A DNA stretch of 64,000 nucleotides from Parundibacterium terreum (GTDB lineage: Bacteria; Pseudomonadota; Gammaproteobacteria; Burkholderiales; Burkholderiaceae_D), in contig NZ_BMED01000009.1 of assembly GCF_014636315.1 (NCBI RefSeq), positions 62,001-126,000 of the forward strand, in the 5' to 3' direction. Below, piece by piece: positions 53,409 to 61,174 of this stretch. The notes below the pieces were generated by a model, which was given only the letters and a program-made list of their open reading frames with translations, searched no databases and was not told the origin of the DNA. Numbering within the stretch: the stretch's first letter is position 1; every line of letters starts with the position of its first letter. Made by a program: the position numbers and the translations under genes.

Positions 53409-54287
53409 TTACAGCGCCGTGCGCAAAGAGAACAGCTCAGGAAACAGCACTACATCCAGCATCTTGCGCAGATAGCTGACACCGGCAGTGCCGCCGGTTC
53501 CGGTCTTGAATCCTATGATTCGCTCCACCGTCGTCACATGGCGGAAGCGCCAGATGCGAAATGCCGTCTCCATATCGACCAGTTTTTCTGCCAGTTCATA
53601 CAGCACCCAATGTTGCTCAGGAGCTTGATATACCTTGAGCCATGCCGCCTTAACCGACTCATTGGCCGCAACCGGCTGGGTCCAGTCCAGGTTTAGCCGT
53701 TCGCTGTCGATGGCGAGGCCGCTGCGTGCCAGCAGCATGATCGCTTCGTCGTAAATGGACGGCGCGCGCAGGGTTGCATCGAGAATCGCATGCGCCTGGG
53801 GATTGGTCTGGTGCACGCTGAGCAAAGCCGGATTCTTGTTGCCCAATATAAATTCCAGTTCTCGGTATTGATGTGACTGGAAACCGGAAGAATTGCCCAG
53901 GTAAGGGCGGATCGCCGTATATTCGCTTGGGGTCATGGTGGCCAGCACATCCCAGGCATGCACCAGTTGATCCATGATGCGGGCGACGCGTGACAGCATC
54001 TTGAACGCAGGCGGCAAATCACCGCTATGCAATTGTTTGCGCACTGCATGTAATTCATGCAGCATCAGCTTGATCCACAATTCGCTGGTCTGGTGCTGCA
54101 CGATGAACAGCATTTCATTGTGGTTGGGCGAGCGGGGATGCTGCGCATTCAATATCTGGTTCAAGCCCAGATAATCGCCGTAGCTCATCGCATCGCTGAA
54201 ATCCATTTTGGCGTCATGCCACTGCACAGGGCATTTTTGTTCGCCGGCGCTTTCGTCCGGGCATTGGTTTTTGTTTTCGGTATTCAT
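53409..54287 (-). CDS. kynA: Tryptophan 2,3-dioxygenase
   Basis: A 292-residue heme enzyme that opens the indole ring of tryptophan to N-formylkynurenine. DFSDAMSYGDYLGLNQIL, NEMLFIVQHQTSELWIKLMLHEL (heme pocket) and FKTGTGGTAGVSYLRKML (C-terminal loop closing the active site) are all present. The frame continues upstream to 54719, but the family N-terminus fits ATG 54287, which lies 23 bases after kynU. Last gene of kynBUA. Confidence 0.94.
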   Translation of the reverse strand: MNTENKNQCPDESAGEQKCPVQWHDAKMDFSDAMSYGDYLGLNQILNAQHPRSPNHNEMLFIVQHQTSELWIKLMLHELHAVRKQLHSGDLPPAFKMLSRVARIMDQLVHAWDVLATMTPSEYTAIRPYLGNSSGFQSHQYRELEFILGNKNPALLSVHQTNPQAHAILDATLRAPSIYDEAIMLLARSGLAIDSERLNLDWTQPVAANESVKAAWLKVYQAPEQHWVLYELAEKLVDMETAFRIWRFRHVTTVERIIGFKTGTGGTAGVSYLRKMLDVVLFPELFSLRTAL

Positions 54288-54310
54288 GGTGTTGTTCTTT
54301 ATTGTAGCAA

Positions 54311-55567
54311 TCAAGTCACTGCGTGGCGCGTGGCATTCAAGGCGTAATCCTTGGTGTCCAGGATATCGCGCAGTATTTCCACAGCATCCCACACATCTGC
54401 AAAGCCCACGTACAAAGGCGTGAAGCCGAAGCGCATGATGCCGGGTTCGCGATAGTCGCCGATGACGCCGCGAGCAATCAGCGATTGCATGATCGCGTAG
54501 CCATGCTGGTGATGGAAGCTGACCTGGCTGCCGCGTTGCGCATGCTTGCGTGGCGTGACCAGTTCCAGCGGATGCTGCGTACAACGCTGCTCTACCAGCT
54601 GGATGAACAGGTCGGTCAGCGCCAGTGACTTCTGGCGCAATGCCTGCATGCTGGTTTTGGCAAATATCTCCAGGCCGCATTCCACCATCGCCAGCGAGAC
54701 GATGGGCTGGGTGCCGCATAATGCGCGGCGTATGCCGGGAGTGCCTTCAAACGAGGGCTGCATGGCAAACGGTGACGCATGTCCCCACCAGCCGGACAGC
54801 GGATGCTGGAATGCCTGCTGGTGGCGAGGCGCAACCCAGATAAATGCCGGCGAACCGGGGCCGCCGTTCAAGTATTTATAAGTGCAGCCGACTGCAAAGT
54901 CGGCTCCGGCTTCATTCAGCGATACCGGCAAGGCGCCGGCAGAATGCGCCAGATCCCACAATATCAGCGCACCCTGTTGATGCGCATGCTGCGTGATTGC
55001 CTGCATATCGTGCAGATAGCCGTTACGGTAATTCACATGCGTGAGCATGACCAGAGCAGTATCAGCATCGATTGCTGTTGCCAGTTCTTGCGGCGTATCT
55101 ACCAGCCTAAGTATGTAACCGCGGTCCAGCCAGCGAGTCAGGCCTTCTGCCATATAGATATCGGTAGGGAAGTTGCTGCGTTCGGTGACGATGACCTTGC
55201 GCTGTGCGGTTTCCGCCTTGTCCGCCTGTATTTGCAGACCGGCTGCCAGCGCCTTGAACAGATTGACCGAGGTAGAGTCGGTAACCACCACTTCATTGTC
55301 TGCGGCGCCGATCAATGGCGCCAGCAAATTGCCCAGGCGTGAAGGCAAATCAAACCAGCCCGCCAGGTTCCAGCTCTTGATCAGATCATTGCCCCATTCT
55401 TGGGTGATAACTTCCAGCGCACGGGTTTGCGAACTCCTGGGCATTGCGCCCAGCGAGTTTCCGTCCAGGTAGATGGTGCCTGCGGGGAGCTTGAATTCAT
55501 TGCGTAAATTGGCAAGCGTATCGGCTTGATCCAGTGCCAGGCAGTGGTCGCGGGTAATAGTAGTCAT
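54311..55567 (-). CDS. kynU: Kynureninase
   Basis: A 418-residue PLP enzyme that splits kynurenine into anthranilate and alanine. IYLDGNSLGAMPRSSQ is the family start, ILWDLAHSAGALPVSL binds PLP and VGCTYKYLNGGPGSPAFIWV contains the PLP lysine, Lys231. GWWGHASPFAMQPSFEGTPGIRR lines the substrate site. ATG 55567 is 22 bases after the kynB stop; the longer frame would overlap kynB. Its product, anthranilate, is the substrate of abmG. Confidence 0.94.
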   Translation of the reverse strand: MTTITRDHCLALDQADTLANLRNEFKLPAGTIYLDGNSLGAMPRSSQTRALEVITQEWGNDLIKSWNLAGWFDLPSRLGNLLAPLIGAADNEVVVTDSTSVNLFKALAAGLQIQADKAETAQRKVIVTERSNFPTDIYMAEGLTRWLDRGYILRLVDTPQELATAIDADTALVMLTHVNYRNGYLHDMQAITQHAHQQGALILWDLAHSAGALPVSLNEAGADFAVGCTYKYLNGGPGSPAFIWVAPRHQQAFQHPLSGWWGHASPFAMQPSFEGTPGIRRALCGTQPIVSLAMVECGLEIFAKTSMQALRQKSLALTDLFIQLVEQRCTQHPLELVTPRKHAQRGSQVSFHHQHGYAIMQSLIARGVIGDYREPGIMRFGFTPLYVGFADVWDAVEILRDILDTKDYALNATRHAVT

Positions 55568-55589
55568 AGGTTTGGGTAGGTTTTTGTAA

Positions 55590-56225
55590 TTAGAGCTTGC
55601 GCAGGATCGCTCGCACCGGGCTGGCATCCAGGCCGGACAGCTTCAGCGGCAGGGCAATCAGTTCATAGTCCCCCTCTGGGACCTCATCCAGGATGATGCC
55701 CTCCAGGATGGCCATCTGATGCGCCTTGACTGCCATGTGGCTATCCAGGTTTTTTGAATCTTGCGGATCCAGAGATGGACTGTCTATGCCTATCAGTTTT
55801 ACGCCATGGCTTGCCAACAAGGCGATCGTGGCGGCGGCAACGCACGGAAACTTGTGGTCCCAGGCTTGTTGCGGCGCCTGGCGGTAGGTACGCAGCAGTA
55901 CACGCGCAGGCACTGCGTCCAGCCTGCCTTGCAAATCTTCAGGCTGGACCAGCGATGAGTCTATGCAATGCAGTACGCGGCAAGGACCGATGTAGGCATC
56001 CAGGCCGACAGCATCAATGGCTTTGCCCTGCGGATCATAATGCGACGGTGCATCGGTATGCGATCCGGTATGGGTGGACATCGTGAATTTGCTGACCTTG
56101 ACGGGGCAGCCGTCGGCAATTTCCCAAGTAGTCGCAGAAGAATATGAGGTATCGCCCGGCCAGACCGGAATGCCGGCTTCGATAACAGGGCTGATGTCCC
56201 AGATGCGGGGCTGTGTCTCTGCCAT
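55590..56225 (-). CDS. kynB: Kynurenine formamidase
   Basis: A 211-residue metal-dependent cyclase-type hydrolase. IWDISPVIEAGIPVWPGDTSY begins the protein and STHTGSHTDAPSHYD is the zinc-binding motif of bacterial KynB. It hydrolyses N-formylkynurenine to kynurenine and formate. GAGACTCACT precedes the ATG. It is the first gene of kynBUA and is divergent from an Lrp-type regulator. Confidence 0.93.
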   Translation of the reverse strand: MAETQPRIWDISPVIEAGIPVWPGDTSYSSATTWEIADGCPVKVSKFTMSTHTGSHTDAPSHYDPQGKAIDAVGLDAYIGPCRVLHCIDSSLVQPEDLQGRLDAVPARVLLRTYRQAPQQAWDHKFPCVAAATIALLASHGVKLIGIDSPSLDPQDSKNLDSHMAVKAHQMAILEGIILDEVPEGDYELIALPLKLSGLDASPVRAILRKL

Positions 56226-56285
56226 AGTGAGTCTCGTTGTATAAGTTTGATGCGTTATTTTATGCCTGAATTACTGGTTATTTAT

Positions 56286-56296
56286 TGCAAATTGCA
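56286..56296. promoter_or_regulatory. Candidate operator between kynB and the Lrp-type regulator
   Basis: TGCAAATTGCA is an 11-base perfect palindrome in the 136-base divergent promoter region. Lrp/AsnC proteins bind such short palindromes; this is a candidate site only. Confidence 0.4.
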
Positions 56297-56361
56297 GTGG
56301 CATATCGTTCATTTATAGAATATAGTTCGAAAAATATATAAATAAACGGTGATAAATTCCA

Positions 56362-56841
56362 ATGCAACTCGATGCGACGGATTTGAAGATTTTGCAGGCC
56401 TTGCAAGCCGATGGCCGTGTCAGCAATCTGGAGCTGGCTGAGAAGGTGTTTTTGTCGCCGTCCTCCTGTCTGCGCAGGGTCAGGATGCTGGAAGAGGCAG
56501 GCATCATCAGCCGCTATAGTGCAGTACTGGATGCGACCAAATTAGGACTGGAGGTGGATGCCTTCGTGCAGGTGACGATGCGCCGTGACGTGGAGCAATG
56601 GCATGAGAACTTTTCTCAGGCCCTGCAAAACTGGCCTGAGGTAGTCGGCTCTTACATCATCACGGGCGATGCGAATTATTTGCTCAGGGTGCGGGCCCGC
56701 AACCTGAAACACTATTCTTCTTTTGTGCTGGAGCGGCTGTATAAAACTACCGGTGTGCTGGATATACGATCAAATATCGTATTGCAGGTGATCAAGGATA
56801 CCAATGACATCGCACCGGATTTGATGGCGGACGGAAAATGA
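56362..56841 (+). CDS. kynR: Lrp/AsnC-family regulator, probably of the kyn operon
   Basis: A 159-residue protein with the Lrp helix-turn-helix (DLKILQALQADGRVSNLELAEKVFLSPSSCLRRVRMLEEAGII, read in parts) and the RAM domain (VGSYIITGDANYLLRVRARNLKHYSSFV). Divergent location to kynBUA matches KynR, the kynurenine-responsive activator known in pseudomonads and other proteobacteria. The assignment rests on position. Confidence 0.82.
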   Translation: MQLDATDLKILQALQADGRVSNLELAEKVFLSPSSCLRRVRMLEEAGIISRYSAVLDATKLGLEVDAFVQVTMRRDVEQWHENFSQALQNWPEVVGSYIITGDANYLLRVRARNLKHYSSFVLERLYKTTGVLDIRSNIVLQVIKDTNDIAPDLMADGK

Positions 56842-56845
56842 AAGC

Positions 56846-56882
56846 GGGGCGATCGATCTATCGACGATCGCCCGTTTTTTTA
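56846..56882 (+). terminator. Intrinsic terminator after the Lrp-type gene
   Basis: Stem GGGCGATCG / CGATCGCCC with a nine-base loop, followed by G and an eight-base T run; a classical terminator between convergent genes. Confidence 0.85.
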
Positions 56883-57338
56883 AGCGCCGGCCCACGGCAG
56901 GCCGGCCTTGCACCATCCGCCCACTGATTTGCGGTGGCCATCCGCATCCTTGTCGCCCTCAAAGCCTTCCAGGATGTCATAACATTGGGTATAGCCGTTT
57001 TCGGTGGCGAGCTTGGCCGCGTGCCGCGAGCGTACGCCTGAACGGCACAAAAACAGAATGACCGTGTCCTTGCCGGCAACTGCGGACAGTTGCTGCAGGA
57101 AGTCAGGGTTAGGCGTACCTCCTGGATAGAGGTTCCATTGCACTGCCTTGTGCTGCGGTTCTGCGATGGCCACGCGCCCCACCCAGTCACGTTCTGCATT
57201 AGTGCGTACATCGACAAGAATGACATCGCCGCCAGCCTGTATCAAGCTCAAAGCTTCTGTGGGCGTGACTGCTCCGGCATATGGCAGTGCGCTGTCTTTT
57301 CCTCTTTGTCTGGCGTTAGCAAGGATACTTGTGGTCAT
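56880..57338 (-). CDS. Rhodanese-domain protein
   Basis: A 152-residue single-domain rhodanese. The active loop is LCRSGVRSRHAA with the catalytic cysteine, preceded by VILVDVRTNAERDWVG and followed by YDILEGFEGDKDADGHR. Members carry sulfur as a persulfide, for example in thiosulfate or cyanide metabolism; the specific role is open. The promoter region directly upstream holds a MITE-like inverted repeat. No operon partner. Confidence 0.87.
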   Translation of the reverse strand: MTTSILANARQRGKDSALPYAGAVTPTEALSLIQAGGDVILVDVRTNAERDWVGRVAIAEPQHKAVQWNLYPGGTPNPDFLQQLSAVAGKDTVILFLCRSGVRSRHAAKLATENGYTQCYDILEGFEGDKDADGHRKSVGGWCKAGLPWAGA

Positions 57339-57360
57339 AGTGAAGATCCGTAAATATTTT

Positions 57361-57482
57361 TAAGAAGCTGTTGCGAAATTACGCTGGCGCTGTTGCTCTT
57401 CTTCGCCGTACTACTCGTAGACTCGGCGTCCCCCCTGCTTCGTCGTCGCGCCTAGCCAGCCTAATTTCGCAACAGCTTCTTA
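57361..57482. mobile_element. 122-bp MITE-like element with 21-bp perfect terminal inverted repeats
   Basis: The left arm begins TAAGAAGCTGTTGCGAAAT (57361-57381) and the right arm (57462-57482) is its exact complement. Pairing continues inward with one mismatch to 28 bases (GCTGGC). The ends allow a TA target duplication. There is no reading frame inside. This is the form of a short non-autonomous element mobilised by an IS630/mariner-type transposase; the transposase is not in the window. Confidence 0.65.
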
Positions 57483-57613
57483 GTGTCTGTGGGGGTGTTC
57501 CATTAATTATGCATCAAGTGCGGCGATCATGTCAGTCAGCCTGTTGGCTTGAGCTTGGGATACAATCCGTCGCAAACCATTCTTGAACGCCGGCATTTTC
57601 CAGATAAATTCAG

Positions 57614-58687
57614 ATGTACAAAATTACGATCAATCCCCACTGGCAGATTGCAACGGATGGCAGCCACGCCACCGATACGACGATGCTGATACGCTTGCTG
57701 GTTTCGATACAGCAGACAGGCTCTATCGCGCTGGCGGCCAAAACCGTGGACCTGTCTTACCGTTATGCCTGGGGACTGTTGCATGATGCTGAAGCCCTGT
57801 TTAACGGGCCGCTGGTTGTTTCCGGCAGGGGGCGCGGCACCAGCCTGACTCCATTGGCAGAAAAACTGATGTGGGCCGACAGGCGTATTGCAGCCCGCTT
57901 GTCGCCCTTGCTGGAGAGTCTGGCCTCCGAACTCGCGAACGAACTGGACCGGATGGACAAGGACAAGCAACTGGCCTTGAGAATCGATGCCAGCCATGGA
58001 TTCGCCGTTGCCGCTTTGCTGGAAAAAATGCGTGCGATGGCTTTGCCCGTGGAATTGCGTTACAGGAATAGCGCAGAGGCGCTGGCAGCCTTGGCGGGCA
58101 AGGAGTGTGATCTGGCAGGTTTTCATGTGCCGATAGGCGTGCATGAAAAAGAGGCCGCAACGCAATACCTGCGTTGGCTGGATCCGGAGCGGCACATGCT
58201 GATACATCTGGCGGTTCGCACCCAAGGCCTGTTTCTTGCGCCTGGCAATCCGCTGGGCGTGAAGTCGCTGACGGATGTCGCAAACGCCAAACTTCGTTTC
58301 GTCAATCGTCCGCAAGGTTCGGGCACCCGCATGTTGCTGGAGCTAATGCTGGCAGAACAGGGCATTCCGGTAACGGAAGTGAACGGGTTTGAGAACACGG
58401 AATTTACTCACGCAGCGGTTTCGGCCTATATTGCCAGCGGGATGGCGGACGCTGGCCTTGGCGTGGAAACTGCGGCAAGGCATTTCGGCCTGGATTTTAT
58501 TCCGCTGATACGGGAGCGCTATTTTTTCGCCATCGACAAAGATGCGATGAAATTGCCAATTATGCAAAATATCATCGAAATGTTGCGTAGTGGCAGTTTT
58601 AAATCCACCTTGGGGCAACTGGAAGGGTATGACGGTGCAGAGGCCGGCAATATTCTAAGCATCGAACAGGCTTTTCAACTTTCCTGA
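57614..58687 (+). CDS. ModE-like regulator with substrate-binding domain
   Basis: A 357-residue protein. The first 110 residues resemble the ModE/LysR-like winged helix (MLIRLLVSIQQTGSIALAAKTVDLSYRYAWGLLHDAEALF, read in parts; SGRGRGTSLTPLAEKLMW). The rest is a PBP-like effector domain (PF12727-type: LAGFHVPIG, LAPGNPLGVKSLTDV, FVNRPQGSGTRMLLELML). Such proteins often regulate molybdate uptake or molybdoenzyme genes. None are near, so its target here is unknown. Confidence 0.78.
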   Translation: MYKITINPHWQIATDGSHATDTTMLIRLLVSIQQTGSIALAAKTVDLSYRYAWGLLHDAEALFNGPLVVSGRGRGTSLTPLAEKLMWADRRIAARLSPLLESLASELANELDRMDKDKQLALRIDASHGFAVAALLEKMRAMALPVELRYRNSAEALAALAGKECDLAGFHVPIGVHEKEAATQYLRWLDPERHMLIHLAVRTQGLFLAPGNPLGVKSLTDVANAKLRFVNRPQGSGTRMLLELMLAEQGIPVTEVNGFENTEFTHAAVSAYIASGMADAGLGVETAARHFGLDFIPLIRERYFFAIDKDAMKLPIMQNIIEMLRSGSFKSTLGQLEGYDGAEAGNILSIEQAFQLS

Positions 58688-58698
58688 ACATTTCTCAG

Positions 58699-58792
58699 TC
58701 CACGACTGCACCAAATTAATGCGATTTTAATTTTTCGCGTTTTAATTGCATTATTTTGGTGAGTATTGGATTTTGAGAGTTATTTTGGTGCA
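58699..58792 (+). promoter_or_regulatory. Three NtrC-like sites upstream of glnA
   Basis: Sequences resembling the NtrC consensus TGCACCAAAATGGTGCA appear at 58707-58723 (TGCACCAAATTAATGCG), 58747-58763 (TGCATTATTTTGGTGAG) and about 58776-58792 (a half site ATTTTGGTGCA). They lie 100-200 bases upstream of the sigma-54 promoter, where enhancer sites are expected. Confidence 0.6.
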
Positions 58793-58898
58793 TTTCTGAA
58801 AAATGCACTAATCTGAGCTTTTCCGGAGGTCTTGCGGAAATCTTTGCAAAAACAAAGATTTAAAGAAATATTCATTTGCTTATGACAAGAGTGGTGGA

Positions 58899-58914
58899 TG
58901 GCATGGATTCTGCT
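58899..58914 (+). promoter_or_regulatory. Sigma-54 promoter of glnA
   Basis: TGGCATGGATTCTGCT matches the -24/-12 consensus TGGCAC-N5-TTGC with the correct ten bases between GG and GC and two substitutions. The start of transcription would be near 58925, leaving a leader of about 130 bases before the glnA ATG at 59058. Confidence 0.65.
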
Positions 58915-59057
58915 ATCATCCTTTGCTGAGTTCTGCTGTCATCTGAACAACGGTGCTTTGCGATAGTTTATCGGCAAGCATGCGTAGCAGAAAAGACAAC
59001 GAGCAGGCAACTCTGCATCTTTCGAATTATTTTTTAGCTCTATTTGAGGAGTTTCAC

Positions 59058-60473
59058 ATGGCAATGACAGCCGCAGAAGTCTTGAAGATGGCGAAAGACA
59101 ACGAAGTAAAATTCGTTGACTTCCGCTTTGCTGATACCAGAGGTAAAGAACAGCACGTGACTGTGCCTGTCTCGCAGTTTGGCATGGACAAATTTGAGTC
59201 CGGCCACGCGTTTGACGGTTCATCCATCGCAGGCTGGAAAGGTATTGAAGCGTCCGACATGCTGTTGATGCCAGATCCGAATACAGCAAACATCGATCCA
59301 TTCATGGAAGAAACCACACTGTTCATGCAGTGCGACGTGATCGAACCTTCCGATGGCAAAGGCTATGACCGTGACCCACGTTCCATCGCCAAGCGCGCTG
59401 AAGCCTACCTGAAATCCTCCGGCATCGGCGATACAGCTTACTTCGGCCCAGAACCAGAATTCTTCATTTTCGACGGCATACGCTGGAAAATCGATATGTC
59501 CGGTTGCTTCGTCAAGATCGACTCTGAAGAAGCATCCTGGACAACTGGCGAAAAACTGGAAGGCGGCAATACCGGCCACCGTCCTACCGTCAAAGGCGGC
59601 TATTTCCCAGTTCCTCCAGTCGACAGCTTCCAGGACATGCGTTCTGAAATGTGCCTGATCCTGGAAGCCCTGGGCATTCCAGTTGAAGTGCACCATCACG
59701 AAGTGGCTGGCGCTGGCCAGAACGAAATCGGCACCAAGTTCTCTACTTTGGTAGAGCGCGCCGACTGGACGCAGAACCTGAAATACGTGGTCTGGAATGT
59801 TGCCCACACCTATGGCAAGACAGCGACTTTCATGCCTAAGCCTATCGTTGGCGACAACGGTTCCGGCATGCACGTGCACCAATCCATCTGGAAAGACGGC
59901 AAAAACCTGTTCGCTGGCGACGGCTATGCAGGCCTGTCCGATTTCGCGCTGTACTACATCGGCGGTATCATCAAGCACGCCCGTGCATTGAATGCGATCA
60001 CCAATCCAGGTACCAACTCCTACAAGCGTCTGGTTCCAGGCTACGAAGCACCGGTGAAATTGGCTTACTCTGCACGTAACCGTTCTGCTTCCATCCGTAT
60101 TCCTTACGTTGCGAATCCTAAGGGCCGCCGTATTGAAACACGTTTCCCGGATCCACTGGCCAACCCATACCTGTGCTTCGCTGCACTGATGATGGCTGGT
60201 CTGGACGGCGTACAGAACAAGATCCACCCAGGCGAAGCAGCCTCCAAAGATCTGTACCATTTGCCACCAGAAGAAGATGCATTGATCCCAACCGTGTGCT
60301 CTTCACTGGAACAGGCTCTGGAATATCTGGACAAGGACCGCGAGTTCCTGACACGCGGCGGCGTCTTCACAGACAGCATGATCGATGCGTACATTGAATT
60401 GAAAATGCAAGAAGTACAACGCTTCCGCATGACAACTCATCCTGTCGAATTCGACATGTACTACTCCCTGTAA
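59058..60473 (+). CDS. glnA: Glutamine synthetase, type I
   Basis: A 471-residue enzyme making glutamine from glutamate, ammonia and ATP. VSQFGMDKFESGHAFDGSSIAGWKGI and the ATP segment KPIVGDNGSGMHVHQSIWK are canonical; Tyr400 in KDLYHLPPEE is the adenylylation tyrosine of GSI-beta enzymes. ATG 59058 with TTGAGGAG upstream gives exactly the usual 471 residues; the frame to 58953 is too long. Nitrogen control by NtrC/sigma-54 is indicated by its promoter. Confidence 0.97.
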   Translation: MAMTAAEVLKMAKDNEVKFVDFRFADTRGKEQHVTVPVSQFGMDKFESGHAFDGSSIAGWKGIEASDMLLMPDPNTANIDPFMEETTLFMQCDVIEPSDGKGYDRDPRSIAKRAEAYLKSSGIGDTAYFGPEPEFFIFDGIRWKIDMSGCFVKIDSEEASWTTGEKLEGGNTGHRPTVKGGYFPVPPVDSFQDMRSEMCLILEALGIPVEVHHHEVAGAGQNEIGTKFSTLVERADWTQNLKYVVWNVAHTYGKTATFMPKPIVGDNGSGMHVHQSIWKDGKNLFAGDGYAGLSDFALYYIGGIIKHARALNAITNPGTNSYKRLVPGYEAPVKLAYSARNRSASIRIPYVANPKGRRIETRFPDPLANPYLCFAALMMAGLDGVQNKIHPGEAASKDLYHLPPEEDALIPTVCSSLEQALEYLDKDREFLTRGGVFTDSMIDAYIELKMQEVQRFRMTTHPVEFDMYYSL

Positions 60474-60484
60474 TCGGGATTGCA

Positions 60485-60515
60485 CAAAAAAGCGGGGTTA
60501 TCCCCGCTTTTTTTT
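60485..60515 (+). terminator. Terminator of glnA
   Basis: Stem AAAAAAGCGGGG / CCCCGCTTTTTT with loop TTAT and eight T bases in a row, 12 bases after the stop. Strong intrinsic terminator. Confidence 0.92.
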
Positions 60516-60616
60516 CGCCCTAATTTGTTACATCTGTAACATGCGTAGTACTGGCAATTGTGTTGCACGCCTGCATGACATACACTAAGCGTCATTAGCT
60601 ACCATTTCACTCCCCT

Positions 60617-61090
60617 ATGAATCGTCTACTCTCTGGTTTGCTTCTCTTTGGTATCTTTGCCGGCCATGCATATGCGGACGGCGACGTCTACCTGTGCGTT
60701 GATGAACATGGCAACAAGGAATACAAGAATACGGGCTTGACCAAGGGATGTAAGAAGGTGGAACTGCCGGGTATAACGATAGTGCCGGGGCCGACAGTGC
60801 CGAAGAAGGCGGCCAATGCAAAATCGCCTTCAGACTTTCCCAAGGTCGATGACAGCACTCAAAAGTCGCGTGATAGTGACCGCAAGCAGATTTTGCAGGA
60901 TGAGTTGAAGACGGAAGAGCAAAAACTGGCGACTCAGAAAGCCGAGTTCAATAATGGTGAGCCTGAGCGGCGCGGCAATGAAAAGAATTTTGTCAAATAC
61001 CAGGAACGGGTTAGCGCAATGAAGGACGACATTGCACGCACTGAAAAGAACATCGAGGCCCTGAAACGGGAAATAGCCAATCTGAAATAG
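60617..61090 (+). CDS. DUF4124-domain exported protein
   Basis: A 157-residue protein with signal peptide LLSGLLLFGIFAGHAYA and a DUF4124 segment (DVYLCVDEHGNKEYKNTGLTKGCKKVEL) carrying two cysteines, then a proline-rich stretch and a C-terminal coiled coil (LKTEEQKLATQKAEFN, ARTEKNIEALKREIANLK). It is commonly found between glnA and ntrB in Burkholderiales. Function unknown. Confidence 0.8.
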   Translation: MNRLLSGLLLFGIFAGHAYADGDVYLCVDEHGNKEYKNTGLTKGCKKVELPGITIVPGPTVPKKAANAKSPSDFPKVDDSTQKSRDSDRKQILQDELKTEEQKLATQKAEFNNGEPERRGNEKNFVKYQERVSAMKDDIARTEKNIEALKREIANLK

Positions 61091-61136
61091 GGTTCTTTCC
61101 TTCAGGTAATGAATCAGGCATGATGCTTGCGTAATA

Positions 61137-61165
61137 AGGTCGCTATAAGTAGCGGCCTTTTTTTA
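61137..61165 (+). terminator. Hairpin with T run directly before ntrB
   Basis: AGGTCGCT / AGCGGCCT with loop ATAAGT and seven T bases. It ends the DUF4124 transcript, but only nine bases separate it from the ntrB start, so ntrB must be read through or initiated within it. Confidence 0.7.
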
Positions 61166-61174
61166 TAGATTATC

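Noticed and set aside
53409..54719. 436-residue version of tryptophan dioxygenase
   Set aside because: The added 144 residues run through the end of kynU in another frame and are not like the family; the 292-residue form fits.
59220..60260. 346-residue frame antisense to glnA
   Set aside because: Opposite-strand shadow of a highly conserved gene; no ribosome binding site or domain.
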